From Parafannyhessea umbonata (GTDB lineage: Bacteria > Actinomycetota > Coriobacteriia > Coriobacteriales > Atopobiaceae): 64,000 nt of DNA. Made by a program: the position numbers and the translations under genes. The stretch lies in the NCBI RefSeq assembly GCF_012844235.1, contig NZ_JABAGR010000006.1, positions 1-64,000 of the forward strand. The letters run 5' to 3'. The notes under the pieces were generated by a model that had not been told where the DNA came from, made no database searches, and saw only the letters and a list, made by a program, of their open reading frames with translations. Below, in pieces: positions 53,910-62,562 of this stretch (its first letter is position 1; each line of letters begins with the position of its first letter).

Positions 53910-55613
53910 ATGCTTTTCAACGATCCCAAGACGTTTCGCGAGGACATGCTCAAGGGTTATGTCGCTGCTTACCCTGATTATGTGGTGGAGGTCCCGGGTG
54001 GAGTGGCGCGTGCCACGAAGATGCCCGAGGGCAAAATAACCGTCATCAACGGAGGCGGATCAGGACACTATCCTGCCTTCTGTGGAATCATCGGCGATGG
54101 TTTCATGGATGCGACCGTTGTGGGTAATGTCTTTACCTCCCCGTCTACGGAGGACGTGCTCGGCGTAGCGCACTCCGTCGACAACGGGAACGGTATCTTC
54201 ATCGTCGGCGGCAACTATGCGGGCGACAAGATGAACTTCAACATGGCACGTGACCGCCTGATAGAGGAGGGCGTCGACTGCCGTACCTTCTACATCACTG
54301 ACGATGTGGCCGCCGCGAAGCCGGAGGAGAAGGAGAAGCGCCGCGGCAACGTCGGTACTTTTATGGTGTTCAAGGCGGCTGGCGCGGCCGCGGCCGCTGG
54401 GGTCTCGTTCGACGAGCTTGTCAGGATCACAAAGAAGGCCAATGAGCGCACGCGCACCATGTCCATGGGCTTCCGAGGCTGCACGCTTCCTGGAGAGGCG
54501 GCATCACTCTTCCACGTCCCAGAGGGGAAGATGGAAGTCGGTCAGGGCATACATGGAGAGCCTGGCGTAGGGGAGGACGACCTCAAGCCGGCCTCCGAGG
54601 TCGCGAAAATCCTCGTCGACCGCGTGCTTGCCGAGGCTCCCGCTGATGACTCGAAGCGCATCGCCGTTATTCTCGACGGACTTGGCTCGACTAAGTACGA
54701 GGAACTCTTTGTGGTGTGGGGCACTGTCAGGGAGCTGCTTGAGGAGAAGGGCTATACGCTGGTGGAGCCCCTCGTGGGCGAGTACGTCACCTCACTTGAC
54801 ATGGAGGGCATCGCGCTTTCTGTCGAGTACTTGGACGATGAGCTCGAGGGCTACTGGAGCGCTCCCTGCGACACGGCTTCCTTCCGCAAGGGCGAGAGCT
54901 CTATGGCCGCTGGCGAGCGCAAGGTGTACGCGGACGTGTCTGAGGCTGCGGAGACCTTCGAGCCCGGCTCGGCGGCTTCTGACGCAGCTGCTGACTATAT
55001 CGTGGACGCGTTCGAGCGCATGCGCGAAGCCATCGCGGACGCAGAGGAGGAGCTGGCCAAGATCGACGGTGTCGCAGGTGACGGCGATCACGGTCGTGGC
55101 ATGGTGAAGGGCTCAACCTTCGCGGCGGAGGCCGCAAAGGCCGCTCGTGAGAAGGGCGCCGCCGCTGGGTCGGTTCTGCGGGAGGCCGGAAGGGCTTGGG
55201 CCGCAAAGGCGGGCGGAACCTCTGGCGTGCTGTGGGGATCTGCGCTCGAGGCTGCAGGCGCCGTCGTCGGTGACCATGCGGACGCCTACGATGCCGGCGT
55301 CGCCGCAAAGGCCGTGAAGGCCGCCTACGAGAAGATGCTCTCCCTTGGCGGAGCGCATCGTGGCGACAAGACCATGCTCGATGCACTGATTCCCTTTGGT
55401 GAGGCGCTGGAGGAGCAGGCATCGGCAGGCAAGTCTCTTCGGGAGGCATGGGCCAATGCTGCAGAGGTTGCCAGGAAGGCGGCAGAGGACACTGCAAACA
55501 TGGTCCCGAAGGTCGGACGTGCTCGCCCCGCTGCGGAAAGGAGCCTCGGTACGCCTGATGCGGGTGCGATTTCGATGGCGCTCTGCATCCGCACTGTACT
55601 GCCAAAGGAGTAG
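53910..55613 (+). CDS. Dihydroxyacetone/triose kinase, DhaK-DhaL fusion
   Basis: A 567-residue ATP-dependent kinase. Residues 1-330 are DhaK with NGGGSGHYPAF and the substrate-binding His215 in GQGIHGEPGVGED; residues 370-567 are DhaL with the magnesium motif GDGDHGRGM and KAGGTSGVLWGSAL. The fused form phosphorylates dihydroxyacetone, glyceraldehyde or erythrulose like animal triokinase. I prefer the ATG at 53910 because LFNDPKTFREDMLKGYV is the usual start; a TTG at 53862 is possible. GC rises again through this gene. With the PTS and aldolase it would rescue the triose made by aldol cleavage. Confidence 0.9.
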   Translation: MLFNDPKTFREDMLKGYVAAYPDYVVEVPGGVARATKMPEGKITVINGGGSGHYPAFCGIIGDGFMDATVVGNVFTSPSTEDVLGVAHSVDNGNGIFIVGGNYAGDKMNFNMARDRLIEEGVDCRTFYITDDVAAAKPEEKEKRRGNVGTFMVFKAAGAAAAAGVSFDELVRITKKANERTRTMSMGFRGCTLPGEAASLFHVPEGKMEVGQGIHGEPGVGEDDLKPASEVAKILVDRVLAEAPADDSKRIAVILDGLGSTKYEELFVVWGTVRELLEEKGYTLVEPLVGEYVTSLDMEGIALSVEYLDDELEGYWSAPCDTASFRKGESSMAAGERKVYADVSEAAETFEPGSAASDAAADYIVDAFERMREAIADAEEELAKIDGVAGDGDHGRGMVKGSTFAAEAAKAAREKGAAAGSVLREAGRAWAAKAGGTSGVLWGSALEAAGAVVGDHADAYDAGVAAKAVKAAYEKMLSLGGAHRGDKTMLDALIPFGEALEEQASAGKSLREAWANAAEVARKAAEDTANMVPKVGRARPAAERSLGTPDAGAISMALCIRTVLPKE

Positions 55614-55673
55614 TGCGAAGCCAGAGTGGCTGACAGGGCGACTATTTTTGAGTTGCCGCAGAGGTAGATGAGA

Positions 55674-55706
55674 AGAGCGGGGATGCCGGTGGGGCGTCCC
55701 CGCTCT
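55674..55706. terminator. Bidirectional hairpin between convergent genes
   Basis: AGAGCGGGGA and TCCCCGCTCT form a perfect 10-bp stem with a 13-base loop between the kinase gene (plus) and the histidine phosphatase gene (minus). It has no strong T-run on either strand. Confidence 0.6.
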
Positions 55707-55725
55707 CATGTACGCCGTCTTCCGA

Positions 55726-56346
55726 CTAGAACTTAGTCTCGACGGGAGTGGCATAGGCGATTTCGAACGACCCGTCTTTCTCGTCCAAGACGGTGTATCC
55801 GCAGTTTGCCTGCTTGACGCTCCAGAAATCCTCGAGGGGAATATTGAGCAGACGTCCCATGATTGCGCAGTTTATGCCGCCATGACCTGCGATGAGGATG
55901 CCTTCGCGCTGCCTTGCCTCGGGAACGAGGACGTTGTCGATAAAGTCCTGGGCGCGCGCGTACACGTCGTCGAACGTCTCGGCGCCGATGGGGGCGTGAA
56001 AGCGCTCTGGGTGGCTCTCGTAGTTGTAGGCCTCGTTTGTCCAGCGGTACCAAGGCCAGTGCCTGTAGCTGTGGCTCTCGAGGAGGCCGTAACCATGCTC
56101 GACCAGCCTAAGGTCCTTGTGTATGGGAACGTCGCGATTGCCGAGCGCGAGCTTGGCAGTCATGTAGGCACGGTCGAGTGGGCTTGAGTAGCAGACGTCG
56201 AAGTGGTAGTTTCTGAGACTATCTGCCAGCCTCTTAGCTTGTTGTATGCCCGTCTGGTTGAGGGGGATGTTGACCTGGCCCTGCATCTTCTTCTTTACGT
56301 TCCAGTAGGTAAGACCATGGCGTATCAGCACTACTCTACAGCCCAT
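55726..56346 (-). CDS. Histidine phosphatase (phosphoglycerate mutase-like)
   Basis: A 206-residue enzyme of the histidine phosphatase superfamily. The phospho-His lies in LIRHGLTYWN, the second His in AGHGGINCAI, and the Arg/Glu of SSPLDRAYMTA and VEHGYGLLE complete the site. It is closer to broad-specificity phosphatases (CobC/GpmB type) than to glycolytic mutases. The ATG at 56346 follows GGAGGCCTG; the frame is open further upstream without a ribosome site. Confidence 0.88.
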   Translation of the reverse strand: MGCRVVLIRHGLTYWNVKKKMQGQVNIPLNQTGIQQAKRLADSLRNYHFDVCYSSPLDRAYMTAKLALGNRDVPIHKDLRLVEHGYGLLESHSYRHWPWYRWTNEAYNYESHPERFHAPIGAETFDDVYARAQDFIDNVLVPEARQREGILIAGHGGINCAIMGRLLNIPLEDFWSVKQANCGYTVLDEKDGSFEIAYATPVETKF

Positions 56347-56622
56347 CAGGCCTCCAAATGCAGTCGAGGTTGTCGGTTGTCGTAACGGTGGCATGGCATA
56401 TTGCCCCGTCAATATGATGCACCTCAATAGTCGCACGACGTGCGTGAACGGGGATAGTCCAACATCTTTCGAGAGTTGTGAAAGCAGCCGTCTTGGGCTT
56501 CGGGCGTGTGTCCCCCGCCAGCTGGGCCGACGTTGCGCGGCGCGCCCGCGGGCGGATATGGTGTAGCCTGTCTGTAGCTCAGGTTGCCGCAAGTTGCCGG
56601 ACTGCTGCGATTGCGAGGCCCC

Positions 56623-57603
56623 ATGATCGAGTACTACAAGACGTCGTACGAGGTTGCCGCGGACGGCACGAGGGTGCCATTTACGGGCAGGGTAGACGCC
56701 CCCGTGCCCGGGTGTTGGATCAGCGTGGTGGCACCCACGCAGGAAGAGCGCCGCTGTATGCTGGAAGAGCTGCACGTCACCCCAGAGTTCGTGACGTCCG
56801 CGCTCGACGACGAGGAGACGTCCCGCGTGGATTTGGACGCAGACACGGGGCAGGCGCTGGTAATCGTGGACTGCCCGTTTGTGGAGGACGAGCGCGAGGC
56901 CGTGGACCAGTCCATCGTGCAGTACGACACGCACCCGCTGGCCGTGCTGTTTCTGCCAGAGCAGGACGCCATCATGACCGTGAGCCTCAAGCCCAACGCG
57001 ACGGTAGACGCGGCGGCCGGCGGGCGCATCGCCGGCGTCAACACAGCGCAGCGCACGCGCCTGCTGCTGCAGATGCTGCTGTTCATATCGCGACGCTACC
57101 AGGCGGACCTGCGCTCCATCAACCGGCAGTTCCGCGAGAACGAGCGCAAGCTCCGCCGCTCCATGCGCAACGCGGACCTCATCAAGATGCTTGGCTTCGA
57201 GAAGTCGCTCGTGTACTTCTCCACCTCTCTTAAGGCGCTGGACGCAACGGTCAGGCGCATTGGCTACGGGCGCACCGTGCGGCTGTACGAGGACGACCGT
57301 GACCTGTTGGACGACGTCTCGATCGAGATCAGGCAGGCGATCGAGATGTGCGGCATCTACACGGAGGTCTTCAACGAGACGATGGACACGTTTGGCTCGA
57401 TAATCAACAACAATTTGAACCTCACGATGCGCACGCTCGCCATCATCACGCTGGTGCTTTCGATGCCGACGATGGTGTTCTCGTTCTACGGCATGAACAC
57501 CGCGCTGCCGCTGGACGAGGCGTGGGTGTTCCCGCTGGCACTATCCATCGTGCTTTCCGTGGCGGCTGCCGTCTGGATCTTGCGCAGCCGCCTGATAAAG
57601 TAG
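56623..57603 (+). CDS. CorA-family magnesium/divalent-cation channel
   Basis: A 326-residue membrane channel for Mg2+ or Co2+. The signature FYGMN lies between the two C-terminal helices (about residues 265-285 and 300-318), after a long helical stalk with NETMDTFGSIINNNLNLTMR. The N-terminal cytoplasmic domain is of the short CorA type. The ATG at 56623 lies after GCGAGGCCC, a modest ribosome site. Its stop is 38 bp before the GH3 gene. Confidence 0.92.
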   Translation: MIEYYKTSYEVAADGTRVPFTGRVDAPVPGCWISVVAPTQEERRCMLEELHVTPEFVTSALDDEETSRVDLDADTGQALVIVDCPFVEDEREAVDQSIVQYDTHPLAVLFLPEQDAIMTVSLKPNATVDAAAGGRIAGVNTAQRTRLLLQMLLFISRRYQADLRSINRQFRENERKLRRSMRNADLIKMLGFEKSLVYFSTSLKALDATVRRIGYGRTVRLYEDDRDLLDDVSIEIRQAIEMCGIYTEVFNETMDTFGSIINNNLNLTMRTLAIITLVLSMPTMVFSFYGMNTALPLDEAWVFPLALSIVLSVAAAVWILRSRLIK

Positions 57604-57641
57604 CGCCGACGCCGCGGACGTCGCACAAGGATTGGAGCCTC

Positions 57642-58997
57642 ATGGCAAGCAACAGCAAAGACTCGCGGCCAAAGCCGACGCGCGCCGCGCATGCCCGTCA
57701 TACGGGGACACGCTCTGACGTGCCGCGGAAGCGGACCTCCGCGCCAGGTTCTGGCGTGTCCCGTCGCGCGGTCGTGGCGCTTGGGGGCGCGGTCGTGGTG
57801 GCCGGCGGCGTCGCCGTGGCGCGCGGCGTGCTGGGTGCCTCTGGCGGCAAGGGGCGGGCACGCTCCGCGGGCGAGAAGGACGGCGGCTCCGGCGGAAGCT
57901 CTGCCTCGGGGGACGGCGGCTCCAAGGCAGCGGCCTCGGCCACCGGCAAGAAGGCCGTCGCGAAGAAGGTGGCCTCCCTCACGCTGGAGCAGAAGGTGGC
58001 GCAGATGTTCTTTCCGCGGCCAGAGGCTCTTACGGGCATGGGCCAGGTGACGGCGGCCGGCGACACCACCCGCAAGGCGTTTGCAAAGATTCCCGTGGGC
58101 GGCATGTGCTACTTTGCGCAGAACCTGCAAAGCGAGTCCCAGGCACGGCAGATGCTTTCCGACTCCAACCAGATATCCCTGGACGAGGTGGGCCTGCCGC
58201 TCCTCATGTCCGTGGACGAGGAGGGCGGCACGGTCAGCCGCGTGGGCGGCAACAAGGGCTTCTCGGTCGCAAACGTCGGCAACATGCGCGACGTGGGGGA
58301 CATGGGCGATGCGCGGCACGCGTACGACGTGTGCAAGAAGATCGCGGACTACCTGGTGCCGCTGGGCTTCAACCTGGACTTTGCGCCAGACGCGGACATC
58401 GTGAACGGCAGGAGCCAGACCATGGCGAAGCGCTCGTTCGGGACGACGGCGGACGTGGTGGCGCCCATGGTGGAGTCCGCGGTGAAGGGCTTTCTGGACG
58501 GTAGCATCATGTGCTGCGCAAAGCACTTCCCGGGCATAGGCGGCGCGCAGGGCGACAGCGAGACTGAGGCCATCACCACGGACAAGACGCTCGACCAGCT
58601 GCGCCAGGAGGAGCTGGTGCCGTTCGAGCGCGCGATCGCGGCCGGCGTACCCATGGTGATGGTCGGCCACATCAGCTGTCCCAAGGTCACGGGCGACAGC
58701 GCGCCGGCGTCGCTTTCCCGCGCGATCGTGACGGACGTCCTCAGGAACGAGCTTGGGTTTGACGGGATCATCATTACGGACTCGCTTGGCATGGGCGCCG
58801 TCGCGGGGCTGCACTCGGCCAAGGACCTAGGCGTGGCGGCAATCCAGGCTGGCGCGGACATGCTACTGATGACGCCGGAGCTTGAGGCCAGCTACCAGGG
58901 CGTGCTCGATGCGGTAAAGGCCGGCACCATCACGGAGGAGCGCATAGACCAGTCCGTCACCCGGATCGTGCGGGCAAAGCTCGCCCTGCAGGGGTAG
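57642..58997 (+). CDS. GH3 beta-N-acetylhexosaminidase-like protein (NagZ group)
   Basis: A 451-residue exported protein. The N-terminus has a twin-arginine segment SRRAVVALGG and a hydrophobic stretch (residues 43-60), then a Gly/Ser-rich linker to residue 105. The GH3 domain shows SVDEEGGTVSR, KHFPGIGGAQGDSE and the nucleophile Asp380 in IIITDSLGMG. NagZ enzymes normally have D-S-H at the second motif, where His is the acid/base; here Glu307 replaces it, so activity or specificity may differ. By family it would remove N-acetylglucosamine from muropeptides. It lies between corA and the lectin-domain gene. Confidence 0.85.
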   Translation: MASNSKDSRPKPTRAAHARHTGTRSDVPRKRTSAPGSGVSRRAVVALGGAVVVAGGVAVARGVLGASGGKGRARSAGEKDGGSGGSSASGDGGSKAAASATGKKAVAKKVASLTLEQKVAQMFFPRPEALTGMGQVTAAGDTTRKAFAKIPVGGMCYFAQNLQSESQARQMLSDSNQISLDEVGLPLLMSVDEEGGTVSRVGGNKGFSVANVGNMRDVGDMGDARHAYDVCKKIADYLVPLGFNLDFAPDADIVNGRSQTMAKRSFGTTADVVAPMVESAVKGFLDGSIMCCAKHFPGIGGAQGDSETEAITTDKTLDQLRQEELVPFERAIAAGVPMVMVGHISCPKVTGDSAPASLSRAIVTDVLRNELGFDGIIITDSLGMGAVAGLHSAKDLGVAAIQAGADMLLMTPELEASYQGVLDAVKAGTITEERIDQSVTRIVRAKLALQG

Positions 58998-59045
58998 CGT
59001 ACGTGACGCCTGGTGCGGCGCCAGAAACAGGAGGGGAGACAACAT

Positions 59046-59942
59046 ATGTATTGCAGACAGTGCGGTGCGAAGATACCGGAGGGCAGCAGCTTCTGCAGCC
59101 AGTGTGGGGCGCCGGTGAAGCATGCGGCGGACGAGAAGGGCGCGGCGCCGGAGCCCGTGCCGGCACCTGAGCCCGCACCAGCGCCGACCGACGATACGGC
59201 GAGCGCGCCTGGGGCAGCCGCGTGCGCCCCCGCTCCGGAGGAGGCGCCTGCCGCCGGACACGCAAAGGGCAGGGTTCCCGTGGTTGTGGGGACGGTGGCC
59301 GCGGTCCTTCTCGCCTGCGCGGGCGTGGCGCTTGGCTTGCACTACTCTGGCGCGCTTGGCACGAACGACCCGCTGGCATCCTTGGGCGGGGCAAAGGTGC
59401 AGCCCGTAAAGACGGCGACGAAGGAATCCGGCACCAAGGCGACGGAGGCTCCCGCGAAGAGCGACGCGGGCGAGAAGGACGCAGGCGACTCGGCCGAGGC
59501 CGCGGGCGATTCCGACGACTCATCCTCGTCGGGCGCCGCCGCGGCGGCCCAGCCTGCGAGGGCGAAGACGCTCACCGTGGTGAGGCAGGCCATGACCTGG
59601 AGCGACGCGCGCGACTACTGCGTGTCGCACGGAGGCGAGCTTGCGTGCATCACGTCCGAGGCGGAGTGGAGCCAGGCCAAGAGCCTGATGGACCAGTCCG
59701 GCTGTAGCGTGTTCTGGATCGGAGGCACCCGCAGCGCGTCCGGCGGCTTCGCGTGGCTGGATGGCAGCCCGTGGGACTACCAGCAGTGGGCGTCCAGCGA
59801 GCCAAACGACGACGGGGGCGACGAGAACTTCGTCGCGGTGCTGAAGTCGCACGGCAGCTACGCGTGGTACGACGTGCCAGACGACGTATCGTCGTACTAC
59901 ATGCCAGAGAAGATGGCCTTCATCATGCAGACGGAGTCGTAG
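59046..59942 (+). CDS. Zinc-ribbon membrane protein with C-type lectin domain
   Basis: A 298-residue protein with three parts. Residues 1-22 are a zinc ribbon (Cys3, Cys6, Cys17, Cys20); residues 77-99 are one membrane helix after a Pro/Ala-rich linker; residues 175-298 are a C-type-lectin-like domain outside the cell. The lectin part shows MTWSDARDYCVSHGGELACI, GGFAWLDGSPWDYQQW, the EPN motif (252-254) and ENFVAVL...WYD. In animal lectins EPN binds calcium and mannose-type sugars. Secreted bacterial forms are uncommon. The ligand could be host or own cell-wall glycans; that is inference. The ATG follows GGAGGGGAGAC. Confidence 0.85.
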   Translation: MYCRQCGAKIPEGSSFCSQCGAPVKHAADEKGAAPEPVPAPEPAPAPTDDTASAPGAAACAPAPEEAPAAGHAKGRVPVVVGTVAAVLLACAGVALGLHYSGALGTNDPLASLGGAKVQPVKTATKESGTKATEAPAKSDAGEKDAGDSAEAAGDSDDSSSSGAAAAAQPARAKTLTVVRQAMTWSDARDYCVSHGGELACITSEAEWSQAKSLMDQSGCSVFWIGGTRSASGGFAWLDGSPWDYQQWASSEPNDDGGDENFVAVLKSHGSYAWYDVPDDVSSYYMPEKMAFIMQTES

Positions 59943-59979
59943 CGGGTGGTCGTAGCGGGTGGTCGTGGCGGGTGGTCGT
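59941..59979. repeat. 13-bp tandem repeat, three copies
   Basis: AGCGGGTGGTCGT is repeated three times head to tail with a single A-to-G change at the start of the third unit, followed by a partial fourth. It fills the gap between two convergent genes. It is probably a slippage-prone spacer with no known function. Confidence 0.85.
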
Positions 59980-59985
59980 GGCGGG

Positions 59986-62562
59986 CTACTGGTCCAGGAT
60001 CTCTCCCACGATGCGGGCGGACTCCGCGGCGTCCTTCGCGTAGTAGTCCGCGCCCACCATCTTGGCGTACTCCGGGTTCAGTACCGCGCCGCCCACGATG
60101 ACCTTGCACCACGGAGCCTGCTCGCGCAACAGGGCGATGGTGTCTGCCATGGCGGGCACGGTCGCGGTCATCAGGGCGGAAAGCCCCACCACCTGCAGAT
60201 GCTCGCGGACCACGGTGTCCACCACCACCTGCGGTTCCACGTCGCGGCCCAGGTCGATCACGTTGTAGCCGTAGTTCTCTAGCAGCATCTTCACGATGTT
60301 CTTGCCAATGTCGTGGATGTCGCCCTTCACGGTGCACACCGCGACCGCACCCTTGGACGCGACCTCGACGCCCGAGGCGTCGTTCACCTCCTTGATGGTG
60401 TTGAAGCCGGCCTTGGCCGCCTCGGCCGAGGCCATGAGCTGCGGCAGGAAGAACGTGCCCTTCTCGAAGCGCACGCCTACCTCGTCCAGCGCGGGAATGA
60501 GCACGTCGTTTATGGCAAACAGCACGTCGTGCGTGGCGAGAATATCGTGCATCAGGGCAGGCATGGGGCCCTTGCGCCCGGCAAGCACCATGGCCCTGGC
60601 CTGGGCGACGGGGTCGTCCGCCGCGGGTGCGGGCTCGCCCTGCCCCTGCGCGGACGCGCCGGCGGCGGGGGTCGCGGCGGCTGCGGCGCCGGCGGCTGCC
60701 GCGTCCGTGGCCGGCGCGGCGTCGCTCCTGCCGGCGTAGCCCGCAACGTAGGCCTGGGCGCTCTGGTCCTCGCCGGAGAGCACGCGCCAGCTGTTGACCA
60801 CGTCCATCATGCGCTGCTGGCACGGGTTGATGATGCACAGGTCAAGCCCCGCCGCAAACGCCGCAGCCAAGAACGTGGCGTTCACCAGCGGTCGGAACGG
60901 CAGGCCAAAGCTGATGTTGGACACGCCGAGCACCGTGCGCACGCCCGGAAGCTCGCGCTTTACAAGGGTGATGCCGTCGAGTATGGCGCGCGGGGCGCTC
61001 TGGTCCGTGGAGGCCGCCATGCACAGGCAGTCCACCACCACGTCCTGCCGCGGGATCCCGGCGGCGTCCGTCGCGGCCACGATTCTTCGCGCCACCTCGA
61101 GGCGGCCCTCCGCCGTCTGGGGTATGCCCTTCTCGTCTATGGTCAGGGCCACCAGCGCGCAGCCGTAGTGCGCTGCGATGGGGATGACGGCGTCCATGGT
61201 CTCTTGCTTGCCGTTGGTGGAGTTGATGATGGGCTTGCCCGGGTAGCTGCGGACGGCCGCCTCGATGGTGGCCGGCACGGCGGAGTCCACCTGCAGCGGC
61301 AAGTTCGTGACGCCCTGGAGGTCTGCCATCAGGCGACGCAGCGTCGCGGACTCGTCTATCTCGGGCAGGCCGGCGTTCACGTCCAGCACCTGTGCGCCGG
61401 CGTCAGTCTGGCTGATGGCCTCCTGCATCACGTAGTCGTAGTTGCCGGAGCGCAGGGCCTCCTTCATGCGGCGCTTGCCCGTGGGGTTGATGCGCTCGCC
61501 GATGACGCCCACGTGGCCGGCCGGCAGGCTCACCAGGCGCTGCGAGCTCGTGACCGCAAAGTCGCGGCACACGTCGCGCGCGACGGGGGTGCGGCCGGCA
61601 AGGAGGTCCCTCTCGCCCGCGATGTAGGCCGGCGTGGTGCCGCAGCAGCCGCCTATGACCGTGACGCCGGCATCCAGCATGTCGCGCACGGCCTCGCAGT
61701 ACTCCGCGGGCTTGATGTCGTACAGCGTGACGCCGTCCTCCACGTGGGGGAGTCCGGCGTTTGCCTGCGCCATGACCGGCACGCTGGACCACGGCAGCAT
61801 GCGGCGTACGAGCGGCGCCACGTCCTTGGGGCCAAGCGAGCAGTTGATGCCCACGACGTTGGCGCCGAGCGAGCTGAGGGTCTTCGCCGCGACCTCCGGC
61901 GTGGTGCCCAGGAAGGTGCGGCCGTCCTCGTCAAAGGTCATGGTGCAGAATATGGGCAGGTCAGAGCACTCCTTTGCCGCGAGCACCGCCGCTTTGGCCT
62001 CTGCGAGGTCCGCCATGGTCTCGATGATGAACAGGTCTGCGCCCGCGGCGTCCGCCGCGCGCACCTGCTGTGCAAACAGCTCGTACGCGTCGTCGAACGG
62101 CAGCGTGCCCATGGGCTCCAGAAGAGAGCCCGTGGGGCCAATGTCCGCCGCGACGTAGTGCGCGCCGGACGCCTTTGCGCAGGCGACTGCCGCCGAGAAG
62201 ACCTCCTCCACCGTGGCCGCGTCCCCCAGCTTAGGTGCGCTCGCGCCAAAGGTGTTGGTGGTGACGACCTCGGAGCCCGCCTGCACGTACGCCTGGTGGA
62301 TCTGGGTTATCTGCTGCGGGTTGGTGAGGCACAAAAGCTCTGGCACCTCGCCGGCCGCAAGGCCGCGCGCCTGCAGTTGCGTGCCCATGGCGCCGTCGAA
62401 CAGCAGGAGGTCCTGCCCCGCGAGCACGCGGCGCAGGTGGTCGTCCTTTACGCGCAGGGTGCGGTGGTCGTACGTGCCAAAGTACTTGCGGGTGTCGATC
62501 GCACCCACGTTCTTGCCGGCGGTCCTGCCGGCGGCGGGCGTCTTGGTGGTTGCGTCAGTCAT
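59986..62562 (-). CDS. metH: Cobalamin-dependent methionine synthase lacking the activation domain
   Basis: An 858-residue enzyme that methylates homocysteine with methyltetrahydrofolate through cobalamin. Domains in order: homocysteine-binding (zinc ligands in GINCSLGP and GGCCGTTP, about residues 45-340), pterin-binding (GERINPTGK to about 620), an Ala/Pro linker, then the B12 cap and cobalamin domain with DIHDIGKNI. The C-terminal AdoMet reactivation domain of E. coli MetH (about 1,220 residues) is absent and is encoded separately by the overlapping upstream gene. It regenerates methionine from the homocysteine produced by the LuxS pathway. Confidence 0.95.
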   Translation of the reverse strand: MTDATTKTPAAGRTAGKNVGAIDTRKYFGTYDHRTLRVKDDHLRRVLAGQDLLLFDGAMGTQLQARGLAAGEVPELLCLTNPQQITQIHQAYVQAGSEVVTTNTFGASAPKLGDAATVEEVFSAAVACAKASGAHYVAADIGPTGSLLEPMGTLPFDDAYELFAQQVRAADAAGADLFIIETMADLAEAKAAVLAAKECSDLPIFCTMTFDEDGRTFLGTTPEVAAKTLSSLGANVVGINCSLGPKDVAPLVRRMLPWSSVPVMAQANAGLPHVEDGVTLYDIKPAEYCEAVRDMLDAGVTVIGGCCGTTPAYIAGERDLLAGRTPVARDVCRDFAVTSSQRLVSLPAGHVGVIGERINPTGKRRMKEALRSGNYDYVMQEAISQTDAGAQVLDVNAGLPEIDESATLRRLMADLQGVTNLPLQVDSAVPATIEAAVRSYPGKPIINSTNGKQETMDAVIPIAAHYGCALVALTIDEKGIPQTAEGRLEVARRIVAATDAAGIPRQDVVVDCLCMAASTDQSAPRAILDGITLVKRELPGVRTVLGVSNISFGLPFRPLVNATFLAAAFAAGLDLCIINPCQQRMMDVVNSWRVLSGEDQSAQAYVAGYAGRSDAAPATDAAAAGAAAAATPAAGASAQGQGEPAPAADDPVAQARAMVLAGRKGPMPALMHDILATHDVLFAINDVLIPALDEVGVRFEKGTFFLPQLMASAEAAKAGFNTIKEVNDASGVEVASKGAVAVCTVKGDIHDIGKNIVKMLLENYGYNVIDLGRDVEPQVVVDTVVREHLQVVGLSALMTATVPAMADTIALLREQAPWCKVIVGGAVLNPEYAKMVGADYYAKDAAESARIVGEILDQ

